64,000 nt of DNA from an uncultured bacterium (GCA_905214435.1 CAJMMA010000004.1:1-64000), one strand, 5' to 3'. Numbered from the stretch's first letter, positions 1-8,902 are shown. The notes: generated by a model from the letters alone, not told the origin. Program-made: numbers and translations.

Positions 1-2
1 AC

Positions 3-125
3 TCGACGCGCCTGCGCTCTATCACGCGCGGCACGGGCGACTTTACCATGAAGCCTGCAGGCTATGAGCAGGTGCCTTATGACGTTCAGGCCAAGCTCGT
101 GGAGCTGTACAACGCGGGAAGGTAG
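3..125 (+). CDS. Elongation factor G-type translational GTPase, C-terminal end (partial)
   Basis: The window opens inside a reading frame that ends with TAG at 123-125. The 40 visible residues contain ITRGTGDFTM followed by GYEQVPYDVQAKLV. This is the closing strand and helix of domain V in EF-G-type GTPases, which drive ribosome translocation. Only the tail is present, so canonical FusA cannot be told from an EF-G paralogue. A strong terminator follows within 60 bases, so this is the last gene of its transcript and is separate from the PTS operon downstream. Confidence 0.75.
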   Translation, partial: STRLRSITRGTGDFTMKPAGYEQVPYDVQAKLVELYNAGR

Positions 126-181
126 CAAGCCCGCGTGTAACGTCGCGCGACATAACCCCAATTTGGGTTGGGGGCGGGTGT

Positions 182-220
182 GGCCCGCTCCGGACAAGTT
201 CCGGAGCGGGCCTTTCTTCT
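182..220 (+). terminator. Rho-independent terminator after the EF-G-type gene
   Basis: A perfect 12-base stem (182-193 with 201-212) closes a 7-base loop and is followed by a pyrimidine run, TTTCTTCT. It ends the EF-G transcript. Confidence 0.9.
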
Positions 221-297
221 GCGACGAGCCGTTTGTCTAACGCTGTATCATTCGGCGCGCGATGCGAGCCGGGCGCTCGGAGCTTGCCCACCTCCCC

Positions 298-416
298 GGT
301 GACAAAAGCGACGCAATCGGGGCACGCGGGTGACTCTTGGGCGTATGAGGGGCCCGGACGTGCACACCGCGGGTGACAAAGCGCCCGTTAAGCGGTTTGC
401 CCATACCTCCTAAACT
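298..416 (+). promoter_or_regulatory. Leader of the PTS operon with three GGTGAC repeats
   Basis: The 332 bases between the EF-G-type gene and the PTS operon hold the terminator and this leader. GGTGAC occurs three times, at 298, 329 and 372; the first and third extend to GGTGACAAA(A)GCG. A weak promoter may follow: TTAAGC at 388, a 17-base spacer and TAAACT at 411. The repeats could be regulator sites, but no dyad is obvious. No gene is seen here. Confidence 0.3.
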
Positions 417-457
417 AAAAGGCGTAGAGAAACGACAACAAACGAGAGGAGGCAGAC

Positions 458-901
458 ATGGCACTGTTCGATTCGACACACACACTCGATGCCGTCGACG
501 CCGCCGACCAGAACGCCGTCTTCGAGGCTCTCGCCGCGAAGGCCGTGGAACTGGGCGTCGCCGCCGATGCGTCCGCTATCGTCTCCGACCTTCATGAGCG
601 CGAGGCCGAGGCTTCTACGGGCTTTGGCAACGGCGTGGCTGTCCCACATACCAAGAGCGCCAACGTCAGTACCCCCGCCATTCTCTTCGCGCGCCTGACC
701 GCGCCCGTCGAGTGGCACGCGCTCGACGACGCTCCCGTCGACACGGTCATCAACATCCTTGTCCCCGAGAGTGGCAGCGACACCCATCTGCAGCTGCTCG
801 CCAAACTGGCGCGTCGCCTCGTGCACAAGGATTTCGTCGACCATCTCAAGGGCGACTCCATCGAAGACGTGTGCGCCCTCATCCGGGGCGTCGTCGGATA
901 G
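458..901 (+). CDS. PTS system fructose-type IIA component
   Basis: This 147-residue cytoplasmic protein belongs to the fructose/mannitol IIA family, which passes phosphate from HPr to the IIB domain during sugar uptake. The phosphorylation site is in GNGVAVPHTKS, with the active histidine at about residue 64. The length is normal for a free-standing IIA domain. An AGGAGG-like ribosome site sits just upstream of the ATG. The IIBC gene starts 45 bases downstream, so the two form one transporter. The sugar cannot be read from sequence; fructose or mannose-type hexoses are likely from the family. Confidence 0.9.
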   Translation: MALFDSTHTLDAVDAADQNAVFEALAAKAVELGVAADASAIVSDLHEREAEASTGFGNGVAVPHTKSANVSTPAILFARLTAPVEWHALDDAPVDTVINILVPESGSDTHLQLLAKLARRLVHKDFVDHLKGDSIEDVCALIRGVVG

Positions 902-946
902 CAGGTAATGTTCAACCCCGTGTGAAAGGAAAGAGGGGAGAAGCAT

Positions 947-2374
947 ATGGCAAAGTCAATCGTGGCCGTCACCAATTGCCCGGCCGGCATTGCACACACC
1001 TACATGGTGGCCGAGGCGATCAAGACGAAGGGCACCGAGCTGGGTTATGAGGTTCACGTCGAGACCCAGGGTGCCAGCGGCGTCGAGAACAAGCTTACGC
1101 CCGAGCAGATCAAGGAGGCCGACTACGTCGTCCTCGCGCTCGGTCGCGGCATGAACGATGACGATCGTGTTCGCTTCGACGGCAAGAAGGTCGTTGAAGT
1201 GCCCGTTTCCGAGGCCCTCAAGCGCATCGACAGCCTTATGGGCAACCTTGAGAGTGAAGCCGAGGTCTTCCAGGCTTCCGCGGTCAAGCTTGGCGCCAAG
1301 CAGGAGAGCGTCACCACCGGCATCATGAGCTATCTCATGGCCGGCGTCTCAGCGGCCCTGCCGTTTGTCATCGGCGGCGGCGTGCTCATGGCCATCGGCT
1401 CCATCATGGCCCAGTTCGGCGCTCCCAACGTGGCCCCCGGCGACGGCCAGATGGCTTCGCTCGCCTGGGTGCTCAACACCATCGGCGGTCTGGGCTTCAC
1501 GTTCATGATTCCGATGATGGGCGCCTTTATCGCCAACGCCATCGGCGATAAGCCCGCTATCATGCCCGCCTTCATCTGCAGCTACCTCGCCAACAGCACC
1601 GACTTGCTCGGCACCGAGGTCGGCGCTGGCTTCCTTGGCGCCTGCGTAATTGGCCTTGCAATCGGCTACTTCGTCAAGGCGATGAAAAAGATCAACCTGG
1701 GCAAGAGCTTCCAGTCCCTGCTTGGCTTCCTGATCATCCCGGTCGTGACGCTTTTTATCTTTGGCCTGGGCACGTACTATATCATCGGCCCGGCCATGTC
1801 CTGGCTTATGAACGCCTTCGTCGGCCTGTTGAGCTCCATCCCGAGCTCGATGAAGCTCGTTGCCGCCTTCCTGGTAGGCGCCATGCTCGCCTTCGACATG
1901 GGTGGCCCGGTTAACAAGGCCGCTTGGTTCTTCTCCTTCTCCCTGCTGGGCTCCGGCGTATACGACTGGTACGGCATTGTGGGCGTCGTGACGATCCTCC
2001 CGCCGATGGCCGCCGCCATCGCCACTTGGATCCGCCCGAAGCTCTTCACGCAGGCCGAGCGCGACTCCGCGATTCCCGCGCTCATCGTCGGCGCCACTGT
2101 CGCCACCGAGCCGGCCATCCCCTATGCCCTGGCTGCGCCTCTGCCCATGATCTCCGCGAACGTCATCGCTGGCGGCGTCGCCGGTGCTATCTCCATGGCC
2201 CTTGGCGTTCAGCGTATCGCTCCGGGCATCGGCATCTTCGATCCGTTCTTGGGCCTCATCTACCCAGCGACCAGCTACTACATCGCCGTCGCTGTGGGTC
2301 TGGTCCTGAACATCGCCCTCATCATCGTCTTCAAGTCCGCTTGGATGAAGAAGCGCGAGGCTCAGAACGCCTAA
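947..2374 (+). CDS. PTS system fructose-type IIBC component
   Basis: This 475-residue membrane permease carries an N-terminal IIB domain (about residues 1-100). The phospho-cysteine is Cys11, in TNCPAGIAHTYM, the usual CPxGIAHT motif. An IIC domain follows from about 115 to the end, with many hydrophobic segments. It takes up and phosphorylates the sugar using the IIA protein encoded just upstream. The order IIA, IIBC, MalY-type enzyme, PRD regulator, dipeptidase on one strand with short gaps suggests an operon. A GC-rich hairpin at about 2396-2432 lies in the gap to the next gene and may lower downstream expression. The substrate is not defined. Confidence 0.92.
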   Translation: MAKSIVAVTNCPAGIAHTYMVAEAIKTKGTELGYEVHVETQGASGVENKLTPEQIKEADYVVLALGRGMNDDDRVRFDGKKVVEVPVSEALKRIDSLMGNLESEAEVFQASAVKLGAKQESVTTGIMSYLMAGVSAALPFVIGGGVLMAIGSIMAQFGAPNVAPGDGQMASLAWVLNTIGGLGFTFMIPMMGAFIANAIGDKPAIMPAFICSYLANSTDLLGTEVGAGFLGACVIGLAIGYFVKAMKKINLGKSFQSLLGFLIIPVVTLFIFGLGTYYIIGPAMSWLMNAFVGLLSSIPSSMKLVAAFLVGAMLAFDMGGPVNKAAWFFSFSLLGSGVYDWYGIVGVVTILPPMAAAIATWIRPKLFTQAERDSAIPALIVGATVATEPAIPYALAAPLPMISANVIAGGVAGAISMALGVQRIAPGIGIFDPFLGLIYPATSYYIAVAVGLVLNIALIIVFKSAWMKKREAQNA

Positions 2375-2453
2375 GTCTCGATAGAATAATTAGTCCTGCG
2401 GGGTCGCCGGTCTGTTCGGCGGCTCCGCAGGTTTCAATGAAAGGAATGGGGAA

Positions 2454-3617
2454 ATGCGTTACGACTTCGATCGCGTCATCGACAGAATGGGTACCTACAG
2501 CACCCAATGGGACTATGCGGCCGACCGGTTTGGCAGCGCAGACGTGCTCCCCTTTTCCATCTCGGACACCGACTTCGCCGTGCCCGACGAGGTCATGGAT
2601 GCCCTCCGCGCCCGCATGGAACACCCCATCTTTGGCTATACCCGCTGGAACCATAGTGACTACAAGGGTAGTGTTGCCGGCTGGTTTGCCAGGGACGGGG
2701 CGTCCCACGTGGACATGGACTGGGTCGTGTACAGCCCGAGCGTTATCTTCTCGGCCGCGACGGTCATTCGCCTGGTGAGCGAGCCGAATGACGCCGTGGT
2801 GACGCTCACTCCCATGTACGACGCCTTCTACGGCCTGATCGAGGGCAACGGGCGCGAGCTTGTGGCCGTTGCTCAGGCGAGCGCCATGGACGGCTACGGT
2901 CTCGATTGGGATGCCCTTGAGGTGGCGCTTGCCCGCCCCGAGGCAAAGGTTATGCTGCTCACCAACCCGCATAACCCCACAGGCAAGGTCTTCACGGCAG
3001 GTGAGCTTGCTCGTATTGTGGAGCTCTGCCATGCCAACGGGGTCTTTCTCATTTCGGATGACATCCATCGCGATATGATTCTGGGCGAAACTCCCTACAC
3101 ACCCGTGACGAACATCACGCGCGAGGGCGTGGCGCTGCTGTGTTCGGCCTCCAAGACGTTCAACACGCCCGGGCTCATCGGGTCCTATGCGCTCATCCCC
3201 GACGATGACCTGCGCGAACGCTTCCTGTTCGAGCTCAAGCAAAAAAACGCCCTGTCGAGCGTGAGTATCTTGGGGATGACTGCCCAGATGGCGGCGTATC
3301 GCTCGTGCTCCGAGTATGTGGACGAGCTTGTGGCCTATATTCGCGGCAACATGCAGGCGCTCAAGGATTTCCTTGCCGCCAATTTGCCCGAGATCCGCTT
3401 TGCGGTGCCGCAGGGGACCTATCTTGCCTGGATGGATGCCTCGGGCCTGGGGTTGGATGCGGCCGAGCTCCAGCGCCGGCTCGTTGAGGTGGGCCATGTG
3501 GGCATCATGTCGGGCGAGACGTACGGCGGTGCTGGGTACCTGCGCATGAATCTCGCCTGTTCGCACTCGAAGGTCGAAAGGGGGATGGAGCGGATGCTCG
3601 CCGGCATCCGCTCGTAG
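2454..3617 (+). CDS. MalY/PatB-family PLP-dependent aminotransferase or C-S lyase
   Basis: This 387-residue fold-type I PLP enzyme belongs to the MalY/PatB group, whose members cleave carbon-sulfur bonds such as cystathionine. NPHNPTGK and the PLP lysine motif SASKTFNTPG (Lys about 234) are clear, and the length is normal. It begins with ATG after a GAAAGGAATGGGG ribosome site and sits between the PTS permease and a PRD regulator. In Escherichia coli malX-malY also pairs a PTS permease with MalY, where MalY has a regulatory side role. Whether this protein acts as an enzyme, a regulator or both is open. Confidence 0.88.
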   Translation: MRYDFDRVIDRMGTYSTQWDYAADRFGSADVLPFSISDTDFAVPDEVMDALRARMEHPIFGYTRWNHSDYKGSVAGWFARDGASHVDMDWVVYSPSVIFSAATVIRLVSEPNDAVVTLTPMYDAFYGLIEGNGRELVAVAQASAMDGYGLDWDALEVALARPEAKVMLLTNPHNPTGKVFTAGELARIVELCHANGVFLISDDIHRDMILGETPYTPVTNITREGVALLCSASKTFNTPGLIGSYALIPDDDLRERFLFELKQKNALSSVSILGMTAQMAAYRSCSEYVDELVAYIRGNMQALKDFLAANLPEIRFAVPQGTYLAWMDASGLGLDAAELQRRLVEVGHVGIMSGETYGGAGYLRMNLACSHSKVERGMERMLAGIRS

Positions 3618-3621
3618 CGGC

Positions 3622-5382
3622 ATGATCAGCAAGAGACAGAGACAGCTCCTGCGGGCGCTCGACGACGGCCCACGCTCCGGCGCCGAGCTCGCCGAGGCAC
3701 TCGGCGTCTCCCGCCGTACCGTGGTGCGCGAAGTGGCGAGCGTGAGCGCGTGGCTCGAGTCCGTGGGTGCCGGCACCATCTCGAGCGATCCCAACTACCA
3801 TCTGGTGGTCACGTCCGAGGACGCAATCGCCTCCGTCCTGTCGCGGGACCTCACCGATGAGGCACGTGTCCTCATGTGCGTGCTCTCTCGGCCGGGGATC
3901 TCGACGGTGCAGGTTTCGGGGGAGACTTATCTCTCGGTCCGCTCCGTGCGCGCAGCGATGGATGAGATCAACGTTCGGCTGCGCGGAGTCGTTGCGCTCG
4001 AGGCGCGTGTGGGCTACGGGATCGATGCAGACTTTAGCGGCATGGGGCCGGCGGATCTCTTGGCAGCGCTCGCCATCGACAATACTGGTATTGCCGCCGA
4101 GCTCGAGCGCTCGTGCGGCTGGGATACCCTGATGCGCCTGATCGGCGAGCGGGGCGAGGAATATCGCCTACTCATGGAGCCGTATCTGTCACAGCGCCAG
4201 CTGAGGATGCAGACGCTTGCTGCCGTCTGGTGCAGCGCGTGGCTCGTGCCCGATGCCCCGGGTGGGGCAGATGCCGGCGCGCGTGCCGTCACCGAGTTCC
4301 AGCAGCGCAAGAAGGACCTGCTCTACCGCCTGGTCACGTGCCGTGCGGCCATCCTGGCGCGCATCGGCGAGGTGCTCGCCTCGCACGGCATCAAGTCGAC
4401 GCGCGAGGACCTCGGTAGTCTTATCTTCGACCATGTGCTGCGCTGCGCTCTCTTTCCCACGCTCATGTCGGTGGAGATCCAAAAGCAGATGCGCGGGATC
4501 CGTATGGAGCATCCGTTCGAGTTCGATTTCGGTGCCGACCTCTCCGAGTGCCTGCGCGCGTTCGACGAGCGCCTGTTTGTAGAGCCTGACTTCCTCTCGC
4601 TCTACGTGCTGGCCTCGCTGGAGCACTTCACGCGCAGCCCCGTGAGTCTGCTTTTGGTTTGCGGGCGACCCTCCGTGGCGACTATCAACAAATCCCTGAT
4701 CGAGCGCGGCACCGACGGCGTTGAGGTTGAGCTCGTGGACAGCGAGCCGCTCGCCCGGCGCGCGCTCAAAGATGGGTCGTTCGACCTGGTGGTGGGCGAC
4801 GCCGCGGCAGTGCGAAACTTTAAGGCCGCACGTGAATGGGACCTCTCGTTTTCGGGCGTGCTCTCGGCCTACGAGGTCGACCGCATCCGCCAGATGGCGT
4901 TGCGTGTGCTCTACGAGCGCGATATCGCGAGCCTGCTGCCGCGTGCGAGCTATCTTGAGCTGCATGTTGGGGCCGGCGACTACCTCGATGAGCTGTCGCG
5001 CGCCCTCGGCGGGCTGGTGGCAGCGCATGCGATCTCGGCAGATGAGGCGGCCCTCATCATGGATCGCGAGCGTCAGGGTGACCGTCTGCAGCTGGGACAT
5101 GTCGCGTTCCCGCATGCCATCACGCCGGTCGCGGCCTCGACGTTTCGTCTGCTCGCCATCATGCCCGACGCGCCCCTGTGCGACGGCGACGAGCAGATCG
5201 ACCTGGTGGTGGTGACGCTTGCGAGTCAGCGTCTGGCCGACAAGAGCAGCATGTTCAACTATCTGTTCTCCGTGCTGCACGATGCCGAGCGCGCCCAAGT
5301 GCGCCTACCGCGCACCTATGAGGAGACCGTCGCGTTCTTAGGGCGCGACTTTGGCTATGCCGAGGAGAAGAGCGATGAGTGA
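3622..5382 (+). CDS. PRD-containing, PTS-controlled transcription regulator (BglG/MtlR/LicR type)
   Basis: This 586-residue cytoplasmic regulator starts with a helix-turn-helix (SGAELAEALGVSRRTVVREV), followed by a second winged-helix region. PRD-like helical regions come next, then a IIB-like segment (about 335-420), and a C-terminal IIA-like domain with LGHVAFPHAI, whose histidine matches the IIA phosphorylation site. Such proteins sense PTS phosphorylation and control the adjacent operon. It starts only four bases after the malY-like stop with a weak ribosome site, which suggests translational coupling. Its stop overlaps the start of the dipeptidase gene. It most likely activates this PTS operon. 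Confidence 0.85.
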   Translation: MISKRQRQLLRALDDGPRSGAELAEALGVSRRTVVREVASVSAWLESVGAGTISSDPNYHLVVTSEDAIASVLSRDLTDEARVLMCVLSRPGISTVQVSGETYLSVRSVRAAMDEINVRLRGVVALEARVGYGIDADFSGMGPADLLAALAIDNTGIAAELERSCGWDTLMRLIGERGEEYRLLMEPYLSQRQLRMQTLAAVWCSAWLVPDAPGGADAGARAVTEFQQRKKDLLYRLVTCRAAILARIGEVLASHGIKSTREDLGSLIFDHVLRCALFPTLMSVEIQKQMRGIRMEHPFEFDFGADLSECLRAFDERLFVEPDFLSLYVLASLEHFTRSPVSLLLVCGRPSVATINKSLIERGTDGVEVELVDSEPLARRALKDGSFDLVVGDAAAVRNFKAAREWDLSFSGVLSAYEVDRIRQMALRVLYERDIASLLPRASYLELHVGAGDYLDELSRALGGLVAAHAISADEAALIMDRERQGDRLQLGHVAFPHAITPVAASTFRLLAIMPDAPLCDGDEQIDLVVVTLASQRLADKSSMFNYLFSVLHDAERAQVRLPRTYEETVAFLGRDFGYAEEKSDE

Positions 5383-6892
5383 TGAGACGATGGAGGCGCG
5401 CGGGGTGTTTGCGGCCGTATGTGGCGTGGCGGGCGCTGCTGGATCGACAACGGGGACCGAGCTGACGCCGGCTGCCGAGATTCGCGCCTATGTGGACAAG
5501 GTCTGGCCGAGCTTTCTTGATGATCTTGAGGCGCTCGTGGTCGTGCCGAGCGTGGTCGACGAGTCGCGCGCCGTGGCGGGCGCCCCGTGGGGCCTGGAAT
5601 GTCATCGGGCGCTTTGCGTTGCGATGGATGTGGCGCGCCGCCAGGGGCTTTCGATCGTTGACTGCGACGGGTACGTCGCGTATGGCGAGCTTGCCGGTGA
5701 GACGCCCGAACAGGTGGCAACGATTGCCCATGTGGACGTGGTTCCAGCGGGTGAGGGCTGGACGGTCGAACCCTATGCTTTAACGCGTCGCGAGGGCGTG
5801 CTTATGGGCCGCGGCGTGCTCGATGACAAGGGCGCGGCGCTGGCCTCGATCTATGCTGCTGGTTTTTTGGCGCGCCGCGTGCGCAACGGCTGGAAGCCGC
5901 AGCGGACGCTCCGCTGCATCTTGGGCGCCTCGGAGGAGGCGGGCATGATGGACGTGCGTCGCTACCTAGCGGGTCACGAACCACCGGCATTTTTGTTCAC
6001 ACCCGATGCCGAGTTTGCCGTCTGCTGCGGGGAGAAGGGCTGCGTCAACGCCGAGGTCGCTCACGCTGTCGACGGCGCCGGGGCGATCATCGAGCTTACG
6101 GGCGGCGTGGCGAGAAACGCGGTGCCCGCGCGCGCCGAAGCGATCGTGCGCATGGACACTTGTATGGATGGGCTACCTAGCGCCGAGGGGATCGATGTGG
6201 AGCCCGTCGGCGACGCCGTGGCCCGCATTGTGGCCCACGGCGTCGCCGGTCATGCTGCCGAACCGGCGGGTACTGTGAACGCCATTGGCGTGTTGGCGGC
6301 CTATCTGGCCGCATGCGGTATCTGCAGCGCAGCCGAACGGGAGTTCCTTGGCTTTTGCAAACGGGCCCTTGGTGCATGGGACGGCTCCGGCCTGGGAATC
6401 GATGTCGCTGACGAGCTGTTCGGCGGCCTCACGTGTATCGGCGGAACTGTACGCACCCAGGCAGGGCGTTTTGTGCTCACACTCGATGTGCGCCTTCCGG
6501 GTGCGGCCGATGTGGAGCGGGTGAGCCGTCGCATCGAGGATGTGGCGCGCGAGTGCGGCTGCGAGGTGCGTATCACCCATACGAGGGAGCCGTTCACCAT
6601 GGACCCCCAATCGCCCGAGGTCATGGTGCTCCGCCGTGCCTACGAGGAGTTCGCGGGCCGGCCCGCGGTACCGTTTGCCATCGGCGGGGGCACGTATGCA
6701 CATCATTTTCCTCGCGCCGTGGGGTTCGGTCCGCTCGACCGAACCGAGCCTCTGCCCGATTGGGTCGGTCCCGAGCACGGTCCCAATGAGGGCATTTGGG
6801 AGCACCAGCTCAAGCGCGCGCTCGCCATCTACATCCGTAGTCTTGAATCCCTCCTCAACTCTAAAGTGGGGACAGACTCCGAATTTGACTAA
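5375..6892 (+). CDS. M20-family metallopeptidase (PepV/Sapep-like dipeptidase)
   Basis: This 505-residue cytoplasmic dinuclear zinc peptidase shows the family's metal-ligand motifs in order: AHVDVVPAG, GRGVLDDKG, GASEEAGMMD, a FTPDAEFAVCCGEKG lid-region segment and a C-terminal GGGTYAHHF. The ATG at 5375 is chosen because it follows GAGGAGAAGAG and overlaps the previous gene's stop, so translation is coupled. The last roughly 12 residues (NSKVGTDSEFD region) are encoded by what looks like a dispersed GGGGACAGACTCC repeat, so the native C-terminus may have been replaced. It probably cleaves dipeptides. Its place in a PTS operon is unexplained. Confidence 0.85.
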   Translation: MSDETMEARGVFAAVCGVAGAAGSTTGTELTPAAEIRAYVDKVWPSFLDDLEALVVVPSVVDESRAVAGAPWGLECHRALCVAMDVARRQGLSIVDCDGYVAYGELAGETPEQVATIAHVDVVPAGEGWTVEPYALTRREGVLMGRGVLDDKGAALASIYAAGFLARRVRNGWKPQRTLRCILGASEEAGMMDVRRYLAGHEPPAFLFTPDAEFAVCCGEKGCVNAEVAHAVDGAGAIIELTGGVARNAVPARAEAIVRMDTCMDGLPSAEGIDVEPVGDAVARIVAHGVAGHAAEPAGTVNAIGVLAAYLAACGICSAAEREFLGFCKRALGAWDGSGLGIDVADELFGGLTCIGGTVRTQAGRFVLTLDVRLPGAADVERVSRRIEDVARECGCEVRITHTREPFTMDPQSPEVMVLRRAYEEFAGRPAVPFAIGGGTYAHHFPRAVGFGPLDRTEPLPDWVGPEHGPNEGIWEHQLKRALAIYIRSLESLLNSKVGTDSEFD

Positions 6893-6945
6893 TGGTGCAG
6901 AGCGAGTGGCATAATCTCAAAAAGGGGTCTGTCCTTACTTCGGGA
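6861..6945. repeat. Imperfect inverted repeat overlapping the dipeptidase stop codon
   Basis: AGTGGGGACAGACTCC at about 6864 is mirrored by GGGGTCTGTCCTTACT at about 6925. The element covers the final codons of the M20 peptidase and the gap to the convergent nuclease gene. The GGACAG core recurs in other hairpin repeats of this window, for example at 13890 and 16070. Confidence 0.5.
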
Positions 6946-7929
6946 TTAGTTGCCGTTGGCCTGGTTGCGGCCGGTGGCGTAGTCGATCTGCACGTGCGGT
7001 TGCAGGTTGTAGCAGTACACGTGGAAGCACAACGTCTTGCCGTGATCCTCGACCGACTGCGCCTCGAGGCGGACACCGCGGCAGACGAGTTCCTCTTCGT
7101 TATACATGGGCGTGACGCGGTAGAGCACGTGGTTGCCTGTGTCGCGGATATAGCCGAGGATTTGCTCCTCAAACGGCAACATGCCCGTCTCGTTGAGATA
7201 GCGCGTGCCGGTCAGGAGATTTTTGCGGTTGGCGTTTTCGCTGCAGAGCGACCAAGCGATAAGGTGGCAGCGGTTATAGAGGCTCTGGCCCGGAACAAAG
7301 TCGTAGCGCTGCTGGTGCCAACCGGCGGGGTGGATACGTGAGATATCGCCGCGCTTGCCTTTGCCGAGCGATTCGAGTCCTATGCAGGCGAGTGCTTTGC
7401 GGGTACGGCCCAGGCTGTCGAGCTTTGAGAACTTCTTAAAGCATCCTTCTTCGGTGGCCCGCTCGTATTCATCGAGCGTGAACGACGGTGTGCCGAGCGG
7501 GTGCGTGCCATCGGCGCGAAGGGCAACGTAGGGGTTGCCGGCGTAGTCGGGAATGCTGGTGAGGTATACGCCGCGCGCGCGGTCGAGATCGGGGTTTTCG
7601 ACTTCGTCGATGGGGGTGGTGGAGCTATCTGCGGAAGTGTCGTCGCCGGTGCCGGTTGTGGTGGATTCGGAGCCATCACCAGAGTCCTGGCTGTTTTGGG
7701 AATCCGTGGAGCTTGCCGTTCCCGATTCGAGGCGGGCGACCAGGTCCGCCTCGTCGTCGGTGCGGCTGGGGCTCTCGTTTTGCTTCTCGGCCAGGGCCGC
7801 CGCCTGCTCATCGCTTTGCGGCGACAGCAGCTTGGGCGCCCCGTCGAGTGATCCCGTAAACAGCGCAAATCCCAGCACCACGGCGGTGCCGATGGAAAGT
7901 ACTTGCTTGTAGGCGGACTTGCGCGACAT
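6946..7929 (-). CDS. Secreted or membrane-anchored DNA/RNA non-specific endonuclease
   Basis: This 327-residue protein starts with a short cytoplasmic tail and one hydrophobic segment (about residues 10-27), so it is exported or tethered. A low-complexity Ser/Thr/Asp-rich linker follows (about 40-115). The C-terminal half resembles streptococcal EndA/Spd-type nucleases of the beta-beta-alpha metal family. YNRCHLIAWSL matches the catalytic histidine loop (DRGH-like), and NRKNLLTGTRYLN carries the metal-binding asparagine region. It likely degrades extracellular nucleic acid for nutrition or DNA uptake. It is convergent with the M20 peptidase gene and divergent from the HAD phosphatase gene. 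Confidence 0.82.
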   Translation of the reverse strand: MSRKSAYKQVLSIGTAVVLGFALFTGSLDGAPKLLSPQSDEQAAALAEKQNESPSRTDDEADLVARLESGTASSTDSQNSQDSGDGSESTTTGTGDDTSADSSTTPIDEVENPDLDRARGVYLTSIPDYAGNPYVALRADGTHPLGTPSFTLDEYERATEEGCFKKFSKLDSLGRTRKALACIGLESLGKGKRGDISRIHPAGWHQQRYDFVPGQSLYNRCHLIAWSLCSENANRKNLLTGTRYLNETGMLPFEEQILGYIRDTGNHVLYRVTPMYNEEELVCRGVRLEAQSVEDHGKTLCFHVYCYNLQPHVQIDYATGRNQANGN

Positions 7930-7991
7930 GGGGGCTCCTGGGTAGTCGGTTGCGAATCTACCAGTCTAGCAGGAGACGCTGCAGGTCGTTT

Positions 7992-8028
7992 TTCCAGATA
8001 AAACCTGCCAAAATAAACCTGTCCCTTT
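7992..8028. repeat. Dispersed repeat family D, copy 1
   Basis: AGATAAAACCTGCCAAAATA followed by AACCTGTCCCTTT lies between the nuclease and HAD genes. The same sequence recurs at 9213-9250 and, inverted, at 13881-13920. Confidence 0.85.
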
Positions 8029-8043
8029 CAGCAGCTTGGCGCG

Positions 8044-8070
8044 ATATGATATATACGTTATATACAAGTT
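8044..8070 (+). promoter_or_regulatory. Promoter/operator motif shared by the two HAD genes (copy 1)
   Basis: TATATACGTTATATACAAGT lies about 50 bases upstream of the first HAD phosphatase and is identical to a stretch before the second copy (10340-10362). It is AT-rich in a GC-rich region and nearly palindromic (TATATACGTTATATA), so it may serve as both -10 region and operator. A LacI-type protein is a plausible binder, because a lacI remnant lies beside this gene. Confidence 0.45.
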
Positions 8071-8119
8071 GCAAAGTGGGGTGGGGCTGCGGTAACGCAA
8101 GCCGGCGAAGGGGACCGAT

Positions 8120-8770
8120 ATGATCAAGGCTGTCATTTTTGACATGGACGGAACGCTGGTCGATACCGAGCGTTTGGACATGAGGGCATGGAAGGTGGGC
8201 GCTGCCGAGCTGGGGATTGCGATTGACGATGCGCTGGTCCATCAGTTTATCGGTCGCTCGATGCCCGATGTCAGGGACATCCTTGAGGAGCATTACGGCA
8301 GCCGCGAAATCGTCGAGACGGTCGAAGCCCACTACAGGGATGCTCTCGACGAGATGGTCAAGACCGATCTGGAGCTTAAGGCCGGCGCCGCCGAGTGCCT
8401 GGACGAACTGCTGGCTGCGGGCTATCACGTGGGCCTTGCGACATCGTCGCACCGCGTTGCAGCCGAGCGCAACCTTAAGACGGTCGGTCTCTTTGACAAG
8501 TTTGAAACGGTGACCTGCAACGAGGATACCCTGAACGGCAAGCCCAATCCCGAGATCTACCTGCTCGCCTGCGAGCGCGCGGGCTTTGCTCCCGAGGAAT
8601 GTGCCGTGGTCGAGGACTCACACAACGGCTGCGTCTCAGGCATCACGGCCGGCTGCCACGTCTTTGCCGTGCCCGATATCTTGCCGCTGCCGCAGGACGT
8701 GGCGGACGGCTGCGAGGCCGTGCTCGACACGCTGTTCGATCTGACGGCGGCGGTCAAGGCCGTGCGCTAA
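8120..8770 (+). CDS. HAD-family phosphatase / beta-phosphoglucomutase-like protein (copy 1)
   Basis: This 216-residue cytoplasmic haloacid dehalogenase-type hydrolase has motif I FDMDGTLVDT (nucleophile Asp9), a helical cap, motif II ATSS, the lysine in NGKPNPE and motif III VVEDSHNG. The fold and length match beta-phosphoglucomutase-like and 2-deoxyglucose-6-phosphatase-like enzymes, which act on sugar phosphates. It is a close paralogue of the gene at 10417, and their last 400 bases are nearly identical. It begins with ATG after GAAGGGG. A deleted lacI-type remnant abuts its 3' end on the other strand. The substrate is unknown. Confidence 0.88.
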   Translation: MIKAVIFDMDGTLVDTERLDMRAWKVGAAELGIAIDDALVHQFIGRSMPDVRDILEEHYGSREIVETVEAHYRDALDEMVKTDLELKAGAAECLDELLAAGYHVGLATSSHRVAAERNLKTVGLFDKFETVTCNEDTLNGKPNPEIYLLACERAGFAPEECAVVEDSHNGCVSGITAGCHVFAVPDILPLPQDVADGCEAVLDTLFDLTAAVKAVR

Positions 8771-8884
8771 AGGTATGCGCCGAGGTCGATGACGGTGGCT
8801 TCGACGCAGCTGCTTGCCTGGGTGCTGGCGCGCTCGGCGATCTGGGCGCCAATGCCGTAGCTGTCGGCTGCGGTGTTCCATTCA
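8768..8884 (-). pseudogene. Remnant of a LacI-family repressor gene with internal deletion
   Basis: Read on the minus strand without a start codon, this stretch encodes EWNTAADSYGIGAQIAERAS, then TQASSC, and ends in DLGAYL and a stop. The intact LacI-type protein at 12688-13821 contains EWNTAADGYSIGTQIAERPA, then, far downstream, LLERVSTQ, and ends in INLGAYL. The remnant therefore joins the middle of the effector domain directly to the last 25 residues and lacks the DNA-binding domain. The junction falls at the ER/ASTQ position, where both parents carry Glu-Arg. Confidence 0.8.
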
Positions 8885-8902
8885 TTAGAGGGGTCGCGCT
8901 CG

